DNA of 64,000 nucleotides from Novosphingobium resinovorum (GCF_027922145.1 NZ_BSFC01000021.1:248001-312000); one strand, 5' to 3'; counted from the first letter of the stretch, positions 25,062 to 34,479 are shown. Numbers and translations: made by a program. Notes: a model not told the origin generated them from the sequence alone.

Positions 25062-25634
25062 GGCGGCGGTCTGCCCTTGCCGTGCCGCCGCTGCCCGCCA
25101 GCGCCGGTAGCCGAGCACGGCAAGAGCGACCATCGCGGCGTAGAGCCCCGCCGTCAGCCACAAGTCCTTGAACGCGAACATGCCGACGTAGAGCACGTCC
25201 ACCGCGATCCACAGCAGCCAGTTGGCCGACTGCCGCCGCGCCGTCCAGTACTGGGCGACGAGGCTGAAGCTGCTCAGCCCCGCGTCCATCCACGGCAAGG
25301 CGGCGTCGGTGTAACGGCTGGCGAGCCAGCCTATCGCGGCCGCACCGATCGCCCCGGCGCCGAGGCCCACCGCAGCGCCGAGCAGCGATAGCGGCTTGAC
25401 GACGATGTCGCCGCTATCGGCCTTCCCGCGCCCCCAGGACGCCCAGCCGTAGAGGATCGCGACGCCGAACAGCGCCTGCAGCACCATGTCGGAATAGAGG
25501 CGCACGTCGAGGAAAACCTTGAAATACAAGGCGCAGGCCAACAGGTTGACCGGCCAGCACAGCATCCAGCGGCGGGCAGTGAACCAGATGCCGAGGAAGC
25601 TGACGACGACGGCGACAATCTCCAGTATCGACAT
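25056..25634 (-). CDS. PnuC-family vitamin transporter, probably for thiamine (PnuT type)
   Basis: A 192-residue membrane protein with about seven hydrophobic helices. The PnuC marks WxxxxWPVNLLACALYF and SANWLLWIAVDVLYVGMFAF are present. PnuC proteins take up nicotinamide riboside, while members controlled by TPP riboswitches take up thiamine and depend on a cytoplasmic kinase for trapping. This gene starts on the kinase's stop codon (TGATG) and belongs to the TPP-riboswitch operon, so thiamine is the best inference. It overlaps the convergent aldehyde dehydrogenase gene by 6 bp. Confidence 0.88.
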   Translation of the reverse strand: MSILEIVAVVVSFLGIWFTARRWMLCWPVNLLACALYFKVFLDVRLYSDMVLQALFGVAILYGWASWGRGKADSGDIVVKPLSLLGAAVGLGAGAIGAAAIGWLASRYTDAALPWMDAGLSSFSLVAQYWTARRQSANWLLWIAVDVLYVGMFAFKDLWLTAGLYAAMVALAVLGYRRWRAAAARQGQTAAL

Positions 25635-26767
25635 CAGGCTGCGGCCTCCAACCGGCTCAGGAAATCGCGTCCCGGCGGGGACAGGAACCACTCGGCGTGC
25701 CCGATGAGATAGCCCTGCCACGCGAGGTCGGCCTGACCGCGATCAGCGAGGATTCCTGCGAAATAATCAACTTCCGACAAAGCGAATTCGACATGCACCA
25801 GCGGCAGCAGACAGGCGATCGTCCGAACATCCGCGCCGGTCAGCGGGAGGACCGTCCGGTAGCCCGCGATCACTGCCCGAGCCGCCTGCGGATCGCCCGC
25901 ATTTCCGCCGATTTCCAGCCAGGGAATGGCCGTTCGCTCGATCGCCGTGGCGAGGTCGTGGATAGCGCAAGTCCGGGTCGCGAGACCGAAATCGATAACG
26001 GCACTCACAGTGCCCCTAACGGACCATAAGAGGTTGGAAGGGTGCCAGTCGTTGTGCGTCCATAGGGTAGGCCGACCCTTGATCCGGTCCACAATTCCCT
26101 CGCCCAGCGCATCGAACAGTCGAGCCAGTTCACGGCGCCATGACTTGCCATCGAGGTAGGCGTCGAGAGCCGGCCGTGCTGCCACATAAGCCTCGGCCGC
26201 CGCGAGCGGGTCGGACGAAGGCACGATGGTGAAGCTGGCGACCAGCGGACGATCCTCTCGCGCCTCGGCTGCGAAATCACGCGAAGCCGCATGCAGCCGG
26301 GCCAGCGCGACGCCAGCCTCGAAAGCATGATCATGCGAGAGGAAGGGCGTCCACGACTGCCGCTCGCGGTAGAGATCGATGCCCGGCACCCGGCGATGGA
26401 GTTCGTACGTCCATTCCCCCTGCGCCACCGCTCCGCCGCCGTCCGACGTCACCATGACCTCGGGCACGCTCAGCCCTTTCGCCCGCAGATGTGCCATGAA
26501 GGCGTGCTCCTCGCCCAGCGCGGCGGGGGAGCGCACCGCGCGGTGGTGGCGCTTGAGGAACAGCGTTTCCCCGCCCGCTTCCACCAGCGTCGCGGCCGAG
26601 AACGGACGAGGGGAATGCCAGCGCAGCGCTTCCAGTCGCCCGACTTTCGGGAAGTGCGCGAGAACGCCTTCCGCCTCGGCCTCCGTTATCGCGGGCCAGA
26701 CGGCCGCCTCAAGCTCCGTACCCATCCCGTGCACGAGATGGTCCGCCCGAGACACCGCGCCGCTCAT
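25634..26767 (-). CDS. APH/choline-kinase-fold phosphotransferase, probable thiamine kinase
   Basis: A 377-residue protein kinase-like small-molecule kinase. It has an ATP-binding lysine in LFLKRHH (about K72), the Brenner motif HNDWHPSN (H238-N245) holding the catalytic Asp, and the metal-binding D259-F-G. E. coli ThiK, a thiamine kinase, belongs to this fold. Here the gene lies between a TPP-riboswitch-led TonB receptor (1-nt gap) and a PnuC-family carrier (1-nt overlap). Phosphorylation of imported thiamine is therefore the likely function, by context rather than by residue-level proof. Aminoglycoside or homoserine kinase annotation would be misleading. Confidence 0.8.
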   Translation of the reverse strand: MSGAVSRADHLVHGMGTELEAAVWPAITEAEAEGVLAHFPKVGRLEALRWHSPRPFSAATLVEAGGETLFLKRHHRAVRSPAALGEEHAFMAHLRAKGLSVPEVMVTSDGGGAVAQGEWTYELHRRVPGIDLYRERQSWTPFLSHDHAFEAGVALARLHAASRDFAAEAREDRPLVASFTIVPSSDPLAAAEAYVAARPALDAYLDGKSWRRELARLFDALGEGIVDRIKGRPTLWTHNDWHPSNLLWSVRGTVSAVIDFGLATRTCAIHDLATAIERTAIPWLEIGGNAGDPQAARAVIAGYRTVLPLTGADVRTIACLLPLVHVEFALSEVDYFAGILADRGQADLAWQGYLIGHAEWFLSPPGRDFLSRLEAAA

Positions 26768-26768
26768 G

Positions 26769-29054
26769 TCAGAACGCGCGCGACAGCGTCGCCACCACCG
26801 CCCGGCCGCCGCCGATGTAATAGGCGGGTGCAGAGCCGGAGATCACCGTGCCGCCCCGACCCACCGTGTCCTGCGTGTTGCTGCTGACCGAGTACACGCC
26901 CGAAAGCACGCGCGGATTGGTCACGTTTATCGCGTTGACCCGCAAGTCCATGCGCTGCGCATCGATCAGCCCGGCCAGATGCACACCGATCGCTAGGTCG
27001 AGCGTCGCATAGCCCTTGATGCTCTCGTCGTTCATGAACGACGAATATTGCCGCCCAACGTACTTGAGCGCGGTGCTGCCGAACAGGCGCCCGTCGTCAT
27101 AGGTGCTGCCCACGGCAAACTGGAACTCGGGGCTCGAAACCGCGCGCTTGCCCTTCGTCGGCAGATAGTCGCCGCCGATGGCCAGGTCGTCGTCCTGCCG
27201 CGTGTGCAGATATTCGCCCGAGGCGTAGATGCTGACGCCCTTGGCCGGGCGATAGTCGATCTCGGCATCGAGGCCGTAGCTGGTCTGACTGCCGCCATTG
27301 ACCGTAGAATTGACCAGCGCCCCGCCGCTATTGATCACCGTCGCCACCTGCCGGTTGCGGAAGTGATAATGGAACGCGGTCAGCGAGAACGACAGGCTCG
27401 GCCCGATATAGCGATAGCCCAGTTCCTCGGAAACCGAGTACTCGTTCTTGAGGTTCGAAGTCCCCTGCTGCACCACCTCGCCGCCGTAGTAGCTGTTGTA
27501 GAGCGCGAACTCGTTAGGCGTGCGGAAGTTCGTGGTCACGTTGGCGAACAGCTGCTGCCGCTCGTCCAGCTTGTAGTGCACCGACGCGCGCGGGAGCGCC
27601 GCGAAGCTGTCGGTATGCACCTTGTCCTGCGGCCCCGGCAGATGGTTGCGGCCATTGCGCAGCAAATCCACGCCCTTGAAGCCCACATCGACGGTCAGGC
27701 GCGGCGTGACGGTCACGCTGTCGGCGACGAAGAAGCCCTTGGTCACCGTGACCGTACGCGCGTTCTCGTAAGCGAGCAGGCGGCCGTCCGCAGTGCGGAT
27801 CGCCTTGCTCGGATAGCCCCACTTGTCGAAGGGCTGCCCCTCCGCGCCGATCGAGGTGTAGGTCTGCTGTACCCGGTCGGTGCCGTAGTCGAACCAGAGC
27901 CCCGCCGTGATCGTGTGCGCGCCGGCCTCCAGCGTCAGCTTGCTGACGTTGCCAGTGCGCATCTGCTTGCCGGTCCAGTTCCCCATCACCGTGGCGAGGC
28001 CGTCCACCGCTCCCGGCAGTTCCACCGGCTGCGTCAGTTCCTCGGTGCCGAGGTAATTGCCGGTCGTGGTCAACTGCGTCCCGTAAGGCGCGTTGCCGTA
28101 GCCGAACTGGAGATACGTGGTGCTGTCGAGCGTCAGACCGCTGCCGAAGTTCAGATGCACCGGCGCGGAGGCGTAGAGGTTACGGAACGGCGCGCGGTAA
28201 AGGCGCCAGTACCCGGTATCGCCTTCGGTATACTTCGTGCTGTAATTGAAACCGCGACCGTAAGCGCGCCAATCGGCCAGCGTCGGCGCCGGATAGCCCG
28301 AAGTCTCGGCCTCGTTGAACGACAGGGCCAGACTGGCGCGGTTGCCCTCGCCCCATTCGGCGAGCAGCTTGGCGTCGATGTGCTGGCGCTTGTCGAAGCC
28401 TGGCCCCCGCCAGTTGTCGGCGCGGTTGTTGGAGTACGACACGAAGGCCTTGAGCCCGGTATTGCCGATCTCGCCGGTATCGAAGCGCACGAAAGCGCGC
28501 CGCTCGTCGAACGAGCCGATCGACAGGTTGACCAGTCCGCCCATGCGCTCCTTCGGGTCATCCAGCGTCAGCGACAACAGGCCGCCTGCCGCCGCGACGA
28601 CCGGCGCATCGATGTCCGCCCCGCCCTGCACGAGCCTGACCTGACGCACGTTCTCGGCATCGGCGAACTGCGAAGGATAGGCGTTGTAATAGCCGATGTC
28701 GTTCTGCGGCGCCCCTTCCATCAGCACGCCGATCTGGTCCTGCCCCAGCCCGCGCAGTGTCAGGCTGGAACTGGCCGAGAGCCCGTAAGGGTCGCTCATC
28801 GATACATTGGCGCCGGGTAGCAGGTTCACCAACTGGAAGGCGTTGAATGTCGGTGCCTGCTTGACGATGAACTCGGACGAGATCGCGCTGACCGCCTTGG
28901 GTTCGGTCTGGTCGGGCAGCAGGCCCTCGGGGTCGGCATGACCGATGACCTGGATCGGCGAGGCATCGGCCTCGTCAGCCAGCGCCGGAGCCGCCGCGAA
29001 CAGGGCCGGGAATGCCAGCGCCGCGCCACAGAGATACGAAAAATTGCCCGTCAT
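26769..29054 (-). CDS. TonB-dependent outer-membrane receptor, probable thiamine receptor
   Basis: A 761-residue receptor with a signal peptide (LCGAALAFPALFAAAPALA), a plug domain (about 35-160, LTLRGLGQDQIGVLMEGAP) and a beta-barrel ending in phenylalanine (LSRAF). It imports ligands across the outer membrane with energy from TonB-ExbBD. The TPP riboswitch 50 nt upstream implies the ligand is thiamine or a thiamine phosphate. A hairpin CTCC-GAGT-GGAG at 29079-29068 on the minus strand could hide the ribosome-binding site. The kinase gene follows after one base. Confidence 0.9.
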   Translation of the reverse strand: MTGNFSYLCGAALAFPALFAAAPALADEADASPIQVIGHADPEGLLPDQTEPKAVSAISSEFIVKQAPTFNAFQLVNLLPGANVSMSDPYGLSASSSLTLRGLGQDQIGVLMEGAPQNDIGYYNAYPSQFADAENVRQVRLVQGGADIDAPVVAAAGGLLSLTLDDPKERMGGLVNLSIGSFDERRAFVRFDTGEIGNTGLKAFVSYSNNRADNWRGPGFDKRQHIDAKLLAEWGEGNRASLALSFNEAETSGYPAPTLADWRAYGRGFNYSTKYTEGDTGYWRLYRAPFRNLYASAPVHLNFGSGLTLDSTTYLQFGYGNAPYGTQLTTTGNYLGTEELTQPVELPGAVDGLATVMGNWTGKQMRTGNVSKLTLEAGAHTITAGLWFDYGTDRVQQTYTSIGAEGQPFDKWGYPSKAIRTADGRLLAYENARTVTVTKGFFVADSVTVTPRLTVDVGFKGVDLLRNGRNHLPGPQDKVHTDSFAALPRASVHYKLDERQQLFANVTTNFRTPNEFALYNSYYGGEVVQQGTSNLKNEYSVSEELGYRYIGPSLSFSLTAFHYHFRNRQVATVINSGGALVNSTVNGGSQTSYGLDAEIDYRPAKGVSIYASGEYLHTRQDDDLAIGGDYLPTKGKRAVSSPEFQFAVGSTYDDGRLFGSTALKYVGRQYSSFMNDESIKGYATLDLAIGVHLAGLIDAQRMDLRVNAINVTNPRVLSGVYSVSSNTQDTVGRGGTVISGSAPAYYIGGGRAVVATLSRAF

Positions 29055-29103
29055 AGTCTCGCGTCCACTCCACTCGGAGGGATAACGGACTTGCCGCCAA
29101 CCC

Positions 29104-29190
29104 TCCCTACGCCGGTGTCAACCGGATCAGGTTCAGCGGGTCGTGGTCTGCTGACCACCTCTCAGCCGCGCATGAGCGGCCCCCCGGGGA
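29104..29190 (-). promoter_or_regulatory. TPP (thiamine pyrophosphate) riboswitch
   Basis: Read on the minus strand, the aptamer carries the conserved TPP elements: GGGGGGCC...GGCTGAGAGG in the pyrimidine-sensing arm, and GACCCGCTGAACCTGATCCG and GGCGTAGGGA in the pyrophosphate arm and closing stem. It sits between the flavoprotein stop and the TonB receptor start. Thiamine pyrophosphate would switch off the receptor-kinase-carrier operon, probably at translation, because an anti-SD-like CTCC lies just downstream. Confidence 0.95.
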
Positions 29191-29236
29191 TGGAGCGCGC
29201 CTTAGGCGCTTCGACGCGAAGTGGGAAGCGATATTA

Positions 29237-30643
29237 TTACAGGTTGGAGTCAGGGGCTGCCGTGAAAGAAAGCGTCTGAACGGATAAGGCTGCGGCAGCA
29301 CGGCCCGCCATCTTGCCAAGCGTCGTGGCCGCAAGCAGACCGTTACCGGCAAGGTAGCCATAGGACGCGTCGCCGGACAGGCCCCGCGCCGCGCCTCCGC
29401 CTGCGAAGAGGTTGGGAAACGCCGTCCCGTCCTCGTGCAGCACGCGCGTCCGGCTGTCGATCACCAGCCCACCCTGGGTGTGAAACAGCGCGCCCGTCAC
29501 TTTGGCAGCATAGTATGGACCCGCCAGAACCTGCGAAGCGGCGAACGATCGCCCGAAGGCGTCCTCCCGCTCGCCCCGCGCGATCGCCGCGACCTCGGCA
29601 CAAGTGCCCTCCAGTGCTGCGACGGGCACCCTGATCGCCTCGGCCAGCGCAGGCAGGGTGGGTGCGCTCACCACCGCACCGGCGCGCAAAGCGTCCCGGT
29701 AATCGTCGAAATCACTCATCAATACATGCAGCCGCTCGTCGAAGATCGACCAGCCGACACGCCCCGGCTGCGCATTGAGTTTGGCCGCCTGTTCGGAATA
29801 GCCGGCGGATTCGTCGGAGAAGCGGCGCCCCTCGACGTTGACCTGAAAGCCACCTTCCATGATCAGCGGCCACAGGATCGGCACAGCATGGCCCACTGCC
29901 AGTCCGCCATGGCCTTGGTACGCGGTCATGTCGGCTACCGCGGCGCCCATCTCCAGCCCCCAGCGGATGGCATCGCCCTTGTTGCCGGGATGGCCGTGGA
30001 ACGTCGCCTCCGCCATGTCGGGGATGAACCGCGCGACCATCTCCGCATTGCCCGCGAAGCCCGAACAGGCGAGGATAAGTGCATCGCAGGTGACGATTTC
30101 CGCGCTGCCGTCGGGGCGTGTGTAGCGCACCGCGGTGACGCGGTCGCCGTCATGCAGCAATTCTTCCACGGTCGCTTCGGTGAGGATGGGTATCTGCGCC
30201 TCCCCACAAGCCGCTTCGAGCGCCGCCATCAACTCGCCCCCCGTCCGGTTCGGCGTGCCGTACATGCGGCGCACGCTATGCCCGGGGTAGAGAAACCCGT
30301 CGACGAGATCGAGCGGCACTCCATGACAATCGCGCAGCCACGCGATCGTCTCGACCGATTCCCTTGCGACGTGCAGCGCGAGTTCGCCATCCACGCGTCC
30401 CTTGGTCTTGGCCACCATGTCGGCGGCGAAGATTTCGGGCGTATCGACGATCCCTGCGGTTTCCTGCTCGGGCGTGCCGCTGGCCGGGATCAGGCCCGTC
30501 GACATCGCGGTGGAGCCCGAAGGCGAGGCGTCGCGCTCCAGCACGAGGACCTCGCTCCCGGCGTCGTGCGCAGCGAGCGCGGCGGTCAGGCCGGTGCCGC
30601 CGGCGCCGGCGATGACGATGGGAAAGTGCATTGCGTCGCTCAT
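29237..30643 (-). CDS. FAD-dependent oxidoreductase (fumarate reductase/3-ketosteroid-dehydrogenase-like flavoprotein)
   Basis: A 468-residue flavoprotein. The dinucleotide fold IVIAGAGGTGLTAALAA opens the protein, with ERDASPSGSTAMSTG next. The C-terminal half has GGLVIDSRTRVL and LFAGGGAARGLSG, typical of the succinate dehydrogenase/fumarate reductase flavoprotein family that includes 3-ketosteroid delta-dehydrogenases and tricarballylate dehydrogenases. ATG 30643 follows GGACAGG. It is divergent from the SDR at 30881. It is upstream of, but not part of, the riboswitch operon. The substrate is unknown. Confidence 0.85.
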   Translation of the reverse strand: MSDAMHFPIVIAGAGGTGLTAALAAHDAGSEVLVLERDASPSGSTAMSTGLIPASGTPEQETAGIVDTPEIFAADMVAKTKGRVDGELALHVARESVETIAWLRDCHGVPLDLVDGFLYPGHSVRRMYGTPNRTGGELMAALEAACGEAQIPILTEATVEELLHDGDRVTAVRYTRPDGSAEIVTCDALILACSGFAGNAEMVARFIPDMAEATFHGHPGNKGDAIRWGLEMGAAVADMTAYQGHGGLAVGHAVPILWPLIMEGGFQVNVEGRRFSDESAGYSEQAAKLNAQPGRVGWSIFDERLHVLMSDFDDYRDALRAGAVVSAPTLPALAEAIRVPVAALEGTCAEVAAIARGEREDAFGRSFAASQVLAGPYYAAKVTGALFHTQGGLVIDSRTRVLHEDGTAFPNLFAGGGAARGLSGDASYGYLAGNGLLAATTLGKMAGRAAAALSVQTLSFTAAPDSNL

Positions 30644-30880
30644 GATCGAAACCTGTCCGCGAGAAGGGCTTGCCCATGAGGATGTGCAAGCGGCCCGATC
30701 ACGAATGGAGAAGCAAGGCGCTCCCTGTCCTGCCCCCTCTTCGCGCCTTTTCAACAGACGAACATCGCCGCCTGCCCGGAAAATTCACTGCGCGAACATT
30801 CACGAACGAAGCGGGTCAAGCATGCGCGGCCGGGCGCTAGCCTCGAAGCAAAGGCCTGCCGCGATGGGGACGTAAAGACC

Positions 30881-31720
30881 ATGCCCGCTCACGATACCAC
30901 TGCCCTTCGGACCGCGTTCGTCACCGGCAGTTCGAGAGGGATCGGGAAGGCGCTGGCGCAAGCGCTGCTCGACCGGGGTATCAACGTCTACGTATCCTCT
31001 TCCGATGGCGAGGATGCCCGCCACACGGCCCGGCACCTGCACCAGGATCGCGCCCGCGCCGAAGGCGGCGCCTGCGATGTCACGAGTGCCGATGCGGTAC
31101 GCGCGGCATGGGACGATGCCTGCGAACGGTTCGGCGGTATCGATATCTGGATCAACAATGCCGGGCTGGCGCTCGGCGGCGGGCTGGTCGACATGCCCGA
31201 AACCGAAGTGAGCCGAATGCTCGACATCAACGTCATGGGACTGGTGCATGGCTGCCAGACGGCGATCCGCGGATGGCGCGCAGCCGGCAGGCAGGGGGCG
31301 CTCTACAACATGCTGGGGGCAGGGGCGGACGGCACGCTGATGCCCTTCATGAACGGCTATGCCACCACCAAGGCCGCCGTTACCTACCTTACCCGCTCTC
31401 TGGCCGAGGAGATGAAGCATAGCCCAAGCCTCGCCCACCCCATCGTCGTCGGCGCAATCAGCCCCGGCCTCGTCATCACGGAGGGCTTCCTGCGCGAACA
31501 CGCAAAGCTGGATGCCGAGGGCGCGCGCGCCCGTCGTGACTGGGTAAATCTCATTGCCGACCACCCGGAGACGATCGGCCGGTGGGCCGCCCGCATTGTC
31601 GATACGAACACCCGCAACGGCCGGATCTTCACGTGGCTGACGCCGCGCAAGATCCGTGACCGCCGCAAGGGCAAGCCGCGCGACGTGCTTGCGCGTTATT
31701 TCCCGGTGGAGCCTTCCTGA
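30881..31720 (+). CDS. Short-chain dehydrogenase/reductase
   Basis: A 279-residue SDR with TGSSRGIG, INNAG, a serine/alanine-rich substrate segment (NMLGAGADG) and the catalytic YATTK. The usual Ser of the triad is not obvious in that segment and may be replaced, so activity should not be taken for granted. The long C-terminus ends in basic residues (TPRKIRDRRKGKPR). It is divergent from the flavoprotein gene, with which it may share a promoter region (30644-30880), and its 3' end overlaps the convergent hydrolase gene by 25 bp. Confidence 0.85.
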   Translation: MPAHDTTALRTAFVTGSSRGIGKALAQALLDRGINVYVSSSDGEDARHTARHLHQDRARAEGGACDVTSADAVRAAWDDACERFGGIDIWINNAGLALGGGLVDMPETEVSRMLDINVMGLVHGCQTAIRGWRAAGRQGALYNMLGAGADGTLMPFMNGYATTKAAVTYLTRSLAEEMKHSPSLAHPIVVGAISPGLVITEGFLREHAKLDAEGARARRDWVNLIADHPETIGRWAARIVDTNTRNGRIFTWLTPRKIRDRRKGKPRDVLARYFPVEPS

Positions 31721-32949
31721 CCACCTCCATCGATCGCCTCAAGCACGATATTGGGCAGCATCGCATTGTCCCAGACCGGCTTTGCGGGCGGACGTTCGCC
31801 AGTGCGCAGGATCACCAGCTGGTGCGATGGTACAATGTAGACCACCTGATTGCCATTGCCGTCGAACAGGAACAGGTCCGCAGCCGCATAAGGCGCGGAG
31901 TGATAGGACCGACCGAAAGGGACTTGCGGGTTGGCCGGCCCTCGCCATTCGACATAAGGACTGCCGATATAGCCGCCGAGCCCCGCGTGCGGGTTCTGCT
32001 CCGTCGGCGTGACCATGGCCTTGACGAAACCCTCCGGCAAAAGCCGCCTGCCTTCCCAAACCCCGTCGCGGACGAGCAGGATACCCAGCCGCAGATAGCT
32101 CTCGGCAGGCAGCAAGGCGCAGCAGCCAGAATGCGGCGTGCCGTCCGGGCGGTTCATCCAGATCCGTCCGCCCCGCGCGCCGATCGGTGCCAGCACTTCG
32201 CGCGCGATCCATTGCTCGAACGGAATGCCGGTAGCCCGCTCGATCAGGGGAGCGACGAGTTCGCCGTTGGCGTTGGAGTATTCGTAGCGGTTCCCCGGCA
32301 CATCGACGAGCGGGTACTCGTCGATGATGATGCGATCGTGATAGGGGTGAAGGTAGGCACGGTTGAGGATGTCGCCGGGATTGGGCGCGGCACCTTGCGG
32401 AAGCAGGCCCGATCGCATCCCGAGCACTTGCCGGATGGTGATCGCCGCGCGCGGTGTCCCCTGCCATTCGGTAATGAAGTCCGCCATCGGCTGGTCGAGC
32501 GACGCGATCTTGCCGGCCACGATGGCCCGCCCAACGGCGATGACCGCCAGAGGCTTGGACAGCGACTTGGAGATGATCGGCGTATCTTCATGCGTATCGC
32601 CGAAATAGTCCTGCTCGACCAGAGCGCCCTTGTGCCAGACCATGAACGCCGAACTGTTGCCCGATGCAGCATAATCCCTCGCCTTCGCCAGTGCGGCAGG
32701 TGCAATGGAGTGCCCCGCTGGTAGCGGGCGCCATTTGCGGACACCGTCCAGCGGCCCCAGCGTATCGTAGGCCGCTATCCCCGTTTCTCCGGTCACGTAC
32801 TGCTGATAACGCCGCATGTAGAGCGCCTCCGCGTCCCGAGGGGACATCTCCGCAGCCGTCTTGGGAGACGGGCGAGAAGTCAAGGCGCACCCCGTCAGGC
32901 ATAAAGCCGCCATGCTGGACAGCAGAGTGGCAGGCAACGCAAGTCTCAT
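31696..32949 (-). CDS. Serine hydrolase lipoprotein of the beta-lactamase/DD-peptidase/6-aminohexanoate hydrolase fold
   Basis: A 417-residue protein beginning with a lipoprotein leader whose lipobox is LTGC (C21), so it is probably anchored in a membrane. The SxxK nucleophile motif is S129-L-S-K132 and the Y-x-N motif is in YEYSNAN. The fold covers class C beta-lactamases, esterases and oligomer amide hydrolases; this single-domain form looks closer to the EstB/NylB group than to true lactamases. ATG 32949 begins the leader. Its 3' end overlaps the convergent SDR gene. Confidence 0.85.
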   Translation of the reverse strand: MRLALPATLLSSMAALCLTGCALTSRPSPKTAAEMSPRDAEALYMRRYQQYVTGETGIAAYDTLGPLDGVRKWRPLPAGHSIAPAALAKARDYAASGNSSAFMVWHKGALVEQDYFGDTHEDTPIISKSLSKPLAVIAVGRAIVAGKIASLDQPMADFITEWQGTPRAAITIRQVLGMRSGLLPQGAAPNPGDILNRAYLHPYHDRIIIDEYPLVDVPGNRYEYSNANGELVAPLIERATGIPFEQWIAREVLAPIGARGGRIWMNRPDGTPHSGCCALLPAESYLRLGILLVRDGVWEGRRLLPEGFVKAMVTPTEQNPHAGLGGYIGSPYVEWRGPANPQVPFGRSYHSAPYAAADLFLFDGNGNQVVYIVPSHQLVILRTGERPPAKPVWDNAMLPNIVLEAIDGGGQEGSTGK

Positions 32950-33100
32950 CGCGGATTTCCCCAAGGCGAAGGCTGCACACTGCCGCGACGGAGGGCTCCG
33001 GCGAATGCCTGCTCCCATCACTATTCATCTGCTGAACAGACACGATCATAACGCGCGCCATTTTACCGGCTTGGCGTCAATCCTGCGGCCTGGAGGCCAG

Positions 33101-34183
33101 ATGACACGACAGCCAGAAGGCATGAACACTTCGCTCACCCCCGTTCTGAAACAGCGGGGCCGTGCCTCGGTCGATTTCCTCGTGCATTTCGGGCGCGGAT
33201 CGCAGGCCGTGCGCGCGCAAGGCGATCGCGAAATTGCCGCCGCCGTTCCAGACCCCTCCTCGCTCCCTGACGACCTCGACGAGCGCGGCCGGTGGATGGA
33301 AGACGCCATGGCCGCGAGCCGCCCCTGGCGCGTATCTCAGGCGGTGGGCGAATGGCATTCCACGATGCACGGGCTGATCGCACGCGAGGCTTTCGAGGAA
33401 ATCCTGCCCGACCTCCAACCCGTGATTACCCACTTCCAGACAAATGGCCCGGCCACGCTCGAACCTGCTGCTCCGGACGAGGCCGCGCCGTTCTATTGGC
33501 AAGGCGTAAACTTCCACCGCACTGCTGGCGGGTGGGACGATCACCCCCTGCAGGGATACATCCACGGCGAAATCGTCCATCGCCGACTGGTCGAGGCGAT
33601 GTTCCCCGGCGGCATTTTCCTCCAGCGCCGCGCGATCGCCGGGATGCCTCCGCGTGACGACTATGCGCGCATCCTCGACATGGGCGCATCGACAGGCCAC
33701 TTCACCGCCGCACTGCAGGAAACCTACCCTTCGGCGCAAATCACCGGAGTGGACCTGTCCCTGCGCGCACTAGAGCACGCGCAGCGGGTCGCCAATGCGC
33801 ATGGCTGGGGATGGCGCCTCTATCAGCGTCCGGCCGAGCGCACCGGCTTTGCCGAGGCTTCGTTCGACCTCGTCGCGTCCTACATCCTGCTTCACGAACT
33901 CCCAGCCGAAGCGATCCGCGCCGTGTTCGCCGAAGCCTTCCGGGTGCTGGAGCCGGGCGGCGACATGATCATGAGCGACGTTACCCGCTACGCCGACATG
34001 GACAAGCTCGGCGTCTGGCGAGCTGACAGCGGCGCCCGTTACGGCGGTGAACCTCACTGGCGCGAAGCCGCCAGCCTCGACCTTGCCGAAGTCGCCCGTC
34101 AGGCGGGCTTCGTCGATGTCAACGCCGTGGGCCTCGGTCCGCGCGCCTATCCTCACGTTGTCCAGGGCCGCAGGCCGCTATGA
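33101..34183 (+). CDS. Class I SAM-dependent methyltransferase with ~180-residue N-terminal domain (set 1)
   Basis: A 360-residue protein. The C-terminal methyltransferase fold carries the SAM loop ILDMGASTGHF (191-201), the acidic GVDLS and the MIMSDVTR strand. The N-terminal half has no match I recognise but resembles that of the methyltransferase at 37618 (YWQGVNFHR versus YYEGVHYHL). ATG 33101 follows GGAGG; ATG 33122 is an alternative. Its stop overlaps the start of the small unknown gene (ATGA), suggesting coupled synthesis. It probably methylates a small molecule; the acceptor is unknown. Confidence 0.85.
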   Translation: MTRQPEGMNTSLTPVLKQRGRASVDFLVHFGRGSQAVRAQGDREIAAAVPDPSSLPDDLDERGRWMEDAMAASRPWRVSQAVGEWHSTMHGLIAREAFEEILPDLQPVITHFQTNGPATLEPAAPDEAAPFYWQGVNFHRTAGGWDDHPLQGYIHGEIVHRRLVEAMFPGGIFLQRRAIAGMPPRDDYARILDMGASTGHFTAALQETYPSAQITGVDLSLRALEHAQRVANAHGWGWRLYQRPAERTGFAEASFDLVASYILLHELPAEAIRAVFAEAFRVLEPGGDMIMSDVTRYADMDKLGVWRADSGARYGGEPHWREAASLDLAEVARQAGFVDVNAVGLGPRAYPHVVQGRRPL

Positions 34184-34467
34184 TCGACGCCGACCCCAAG
34201 AGCTATAACCACCCCGAACGCCACACGCTGACCGAGGCGGACAGCGGGCATCTCGCCGCCGGGCTGATCGCCCTGACGCGCGAGGTCTGGGTGCTGGCCG
34301 ACCGCATGGCCGTGACCGAGGAAGTGCTCGCTCGTCGCGGCATCGACATTCGCGCCGAAATCGACGCCTTCCAGCCCGATGCGGAGTTCCAGGCGAGGCT
34401 CAACGCAATGGGCCAGCGCCTCGTCGCGCAAGTGGTGAATGCCGTAGGCGGCATCGGCGCCGACTGA
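34180..34467 (+). CDS. Small conserved-looking protein of unknown function (set 1)
   Basis: A 95-residue soluble, helical, acidic protein with no signal peptide. It aligns with the 99-residue protein at 37263: W-x-x-x-D-R-M-x-V, then EE-x-L-x-R-x-G and IDAF in the same order and spacing. Both are next to a methyltransferase of one family and a sugar- or drug-type transporter, so a subunit, chaperone or substrate-binding partner is possible. It overlaps the methyltransferase stop by 4 nt, and the MFS gene follows after 12 nt. The function is unknown. Confidence 0.75.
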   Translation: MIDADPKSYNHPERHTLTEADSGHLAAGLIALTREVWVLADRMAVTEEVLARRGIDIRAEIDAFQPDAEFQARLNAMGQRLVAQVVNAVGGIGAD

Positions 34468-34479
34468 GACCCGGACTCC

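Noticed and set aside
25634..26767. Calling the APH-fold kinase an aminoglycoside phosphotransferase
   Set aside because: Its place in a TPP-riboswitch operon between a receptor and a PnuC-type carrier points to vitamin phosphorylation.
31696..32949. Calling the lipoprotein hydrolase an antibiotic-resistance beta-lactamase
   Set aside because: Only the general SxxK and YxN motifs are visible, and the family is dominated by esterases and amide hydrolases.
34180..34467. Toxin-antitoxin reading of the small genes at 34180 and 37263
   Set aside because: Each is a single gene tied to a methyltransferase and transporter; there is no toxin-like partner and no DNA-binding motif.
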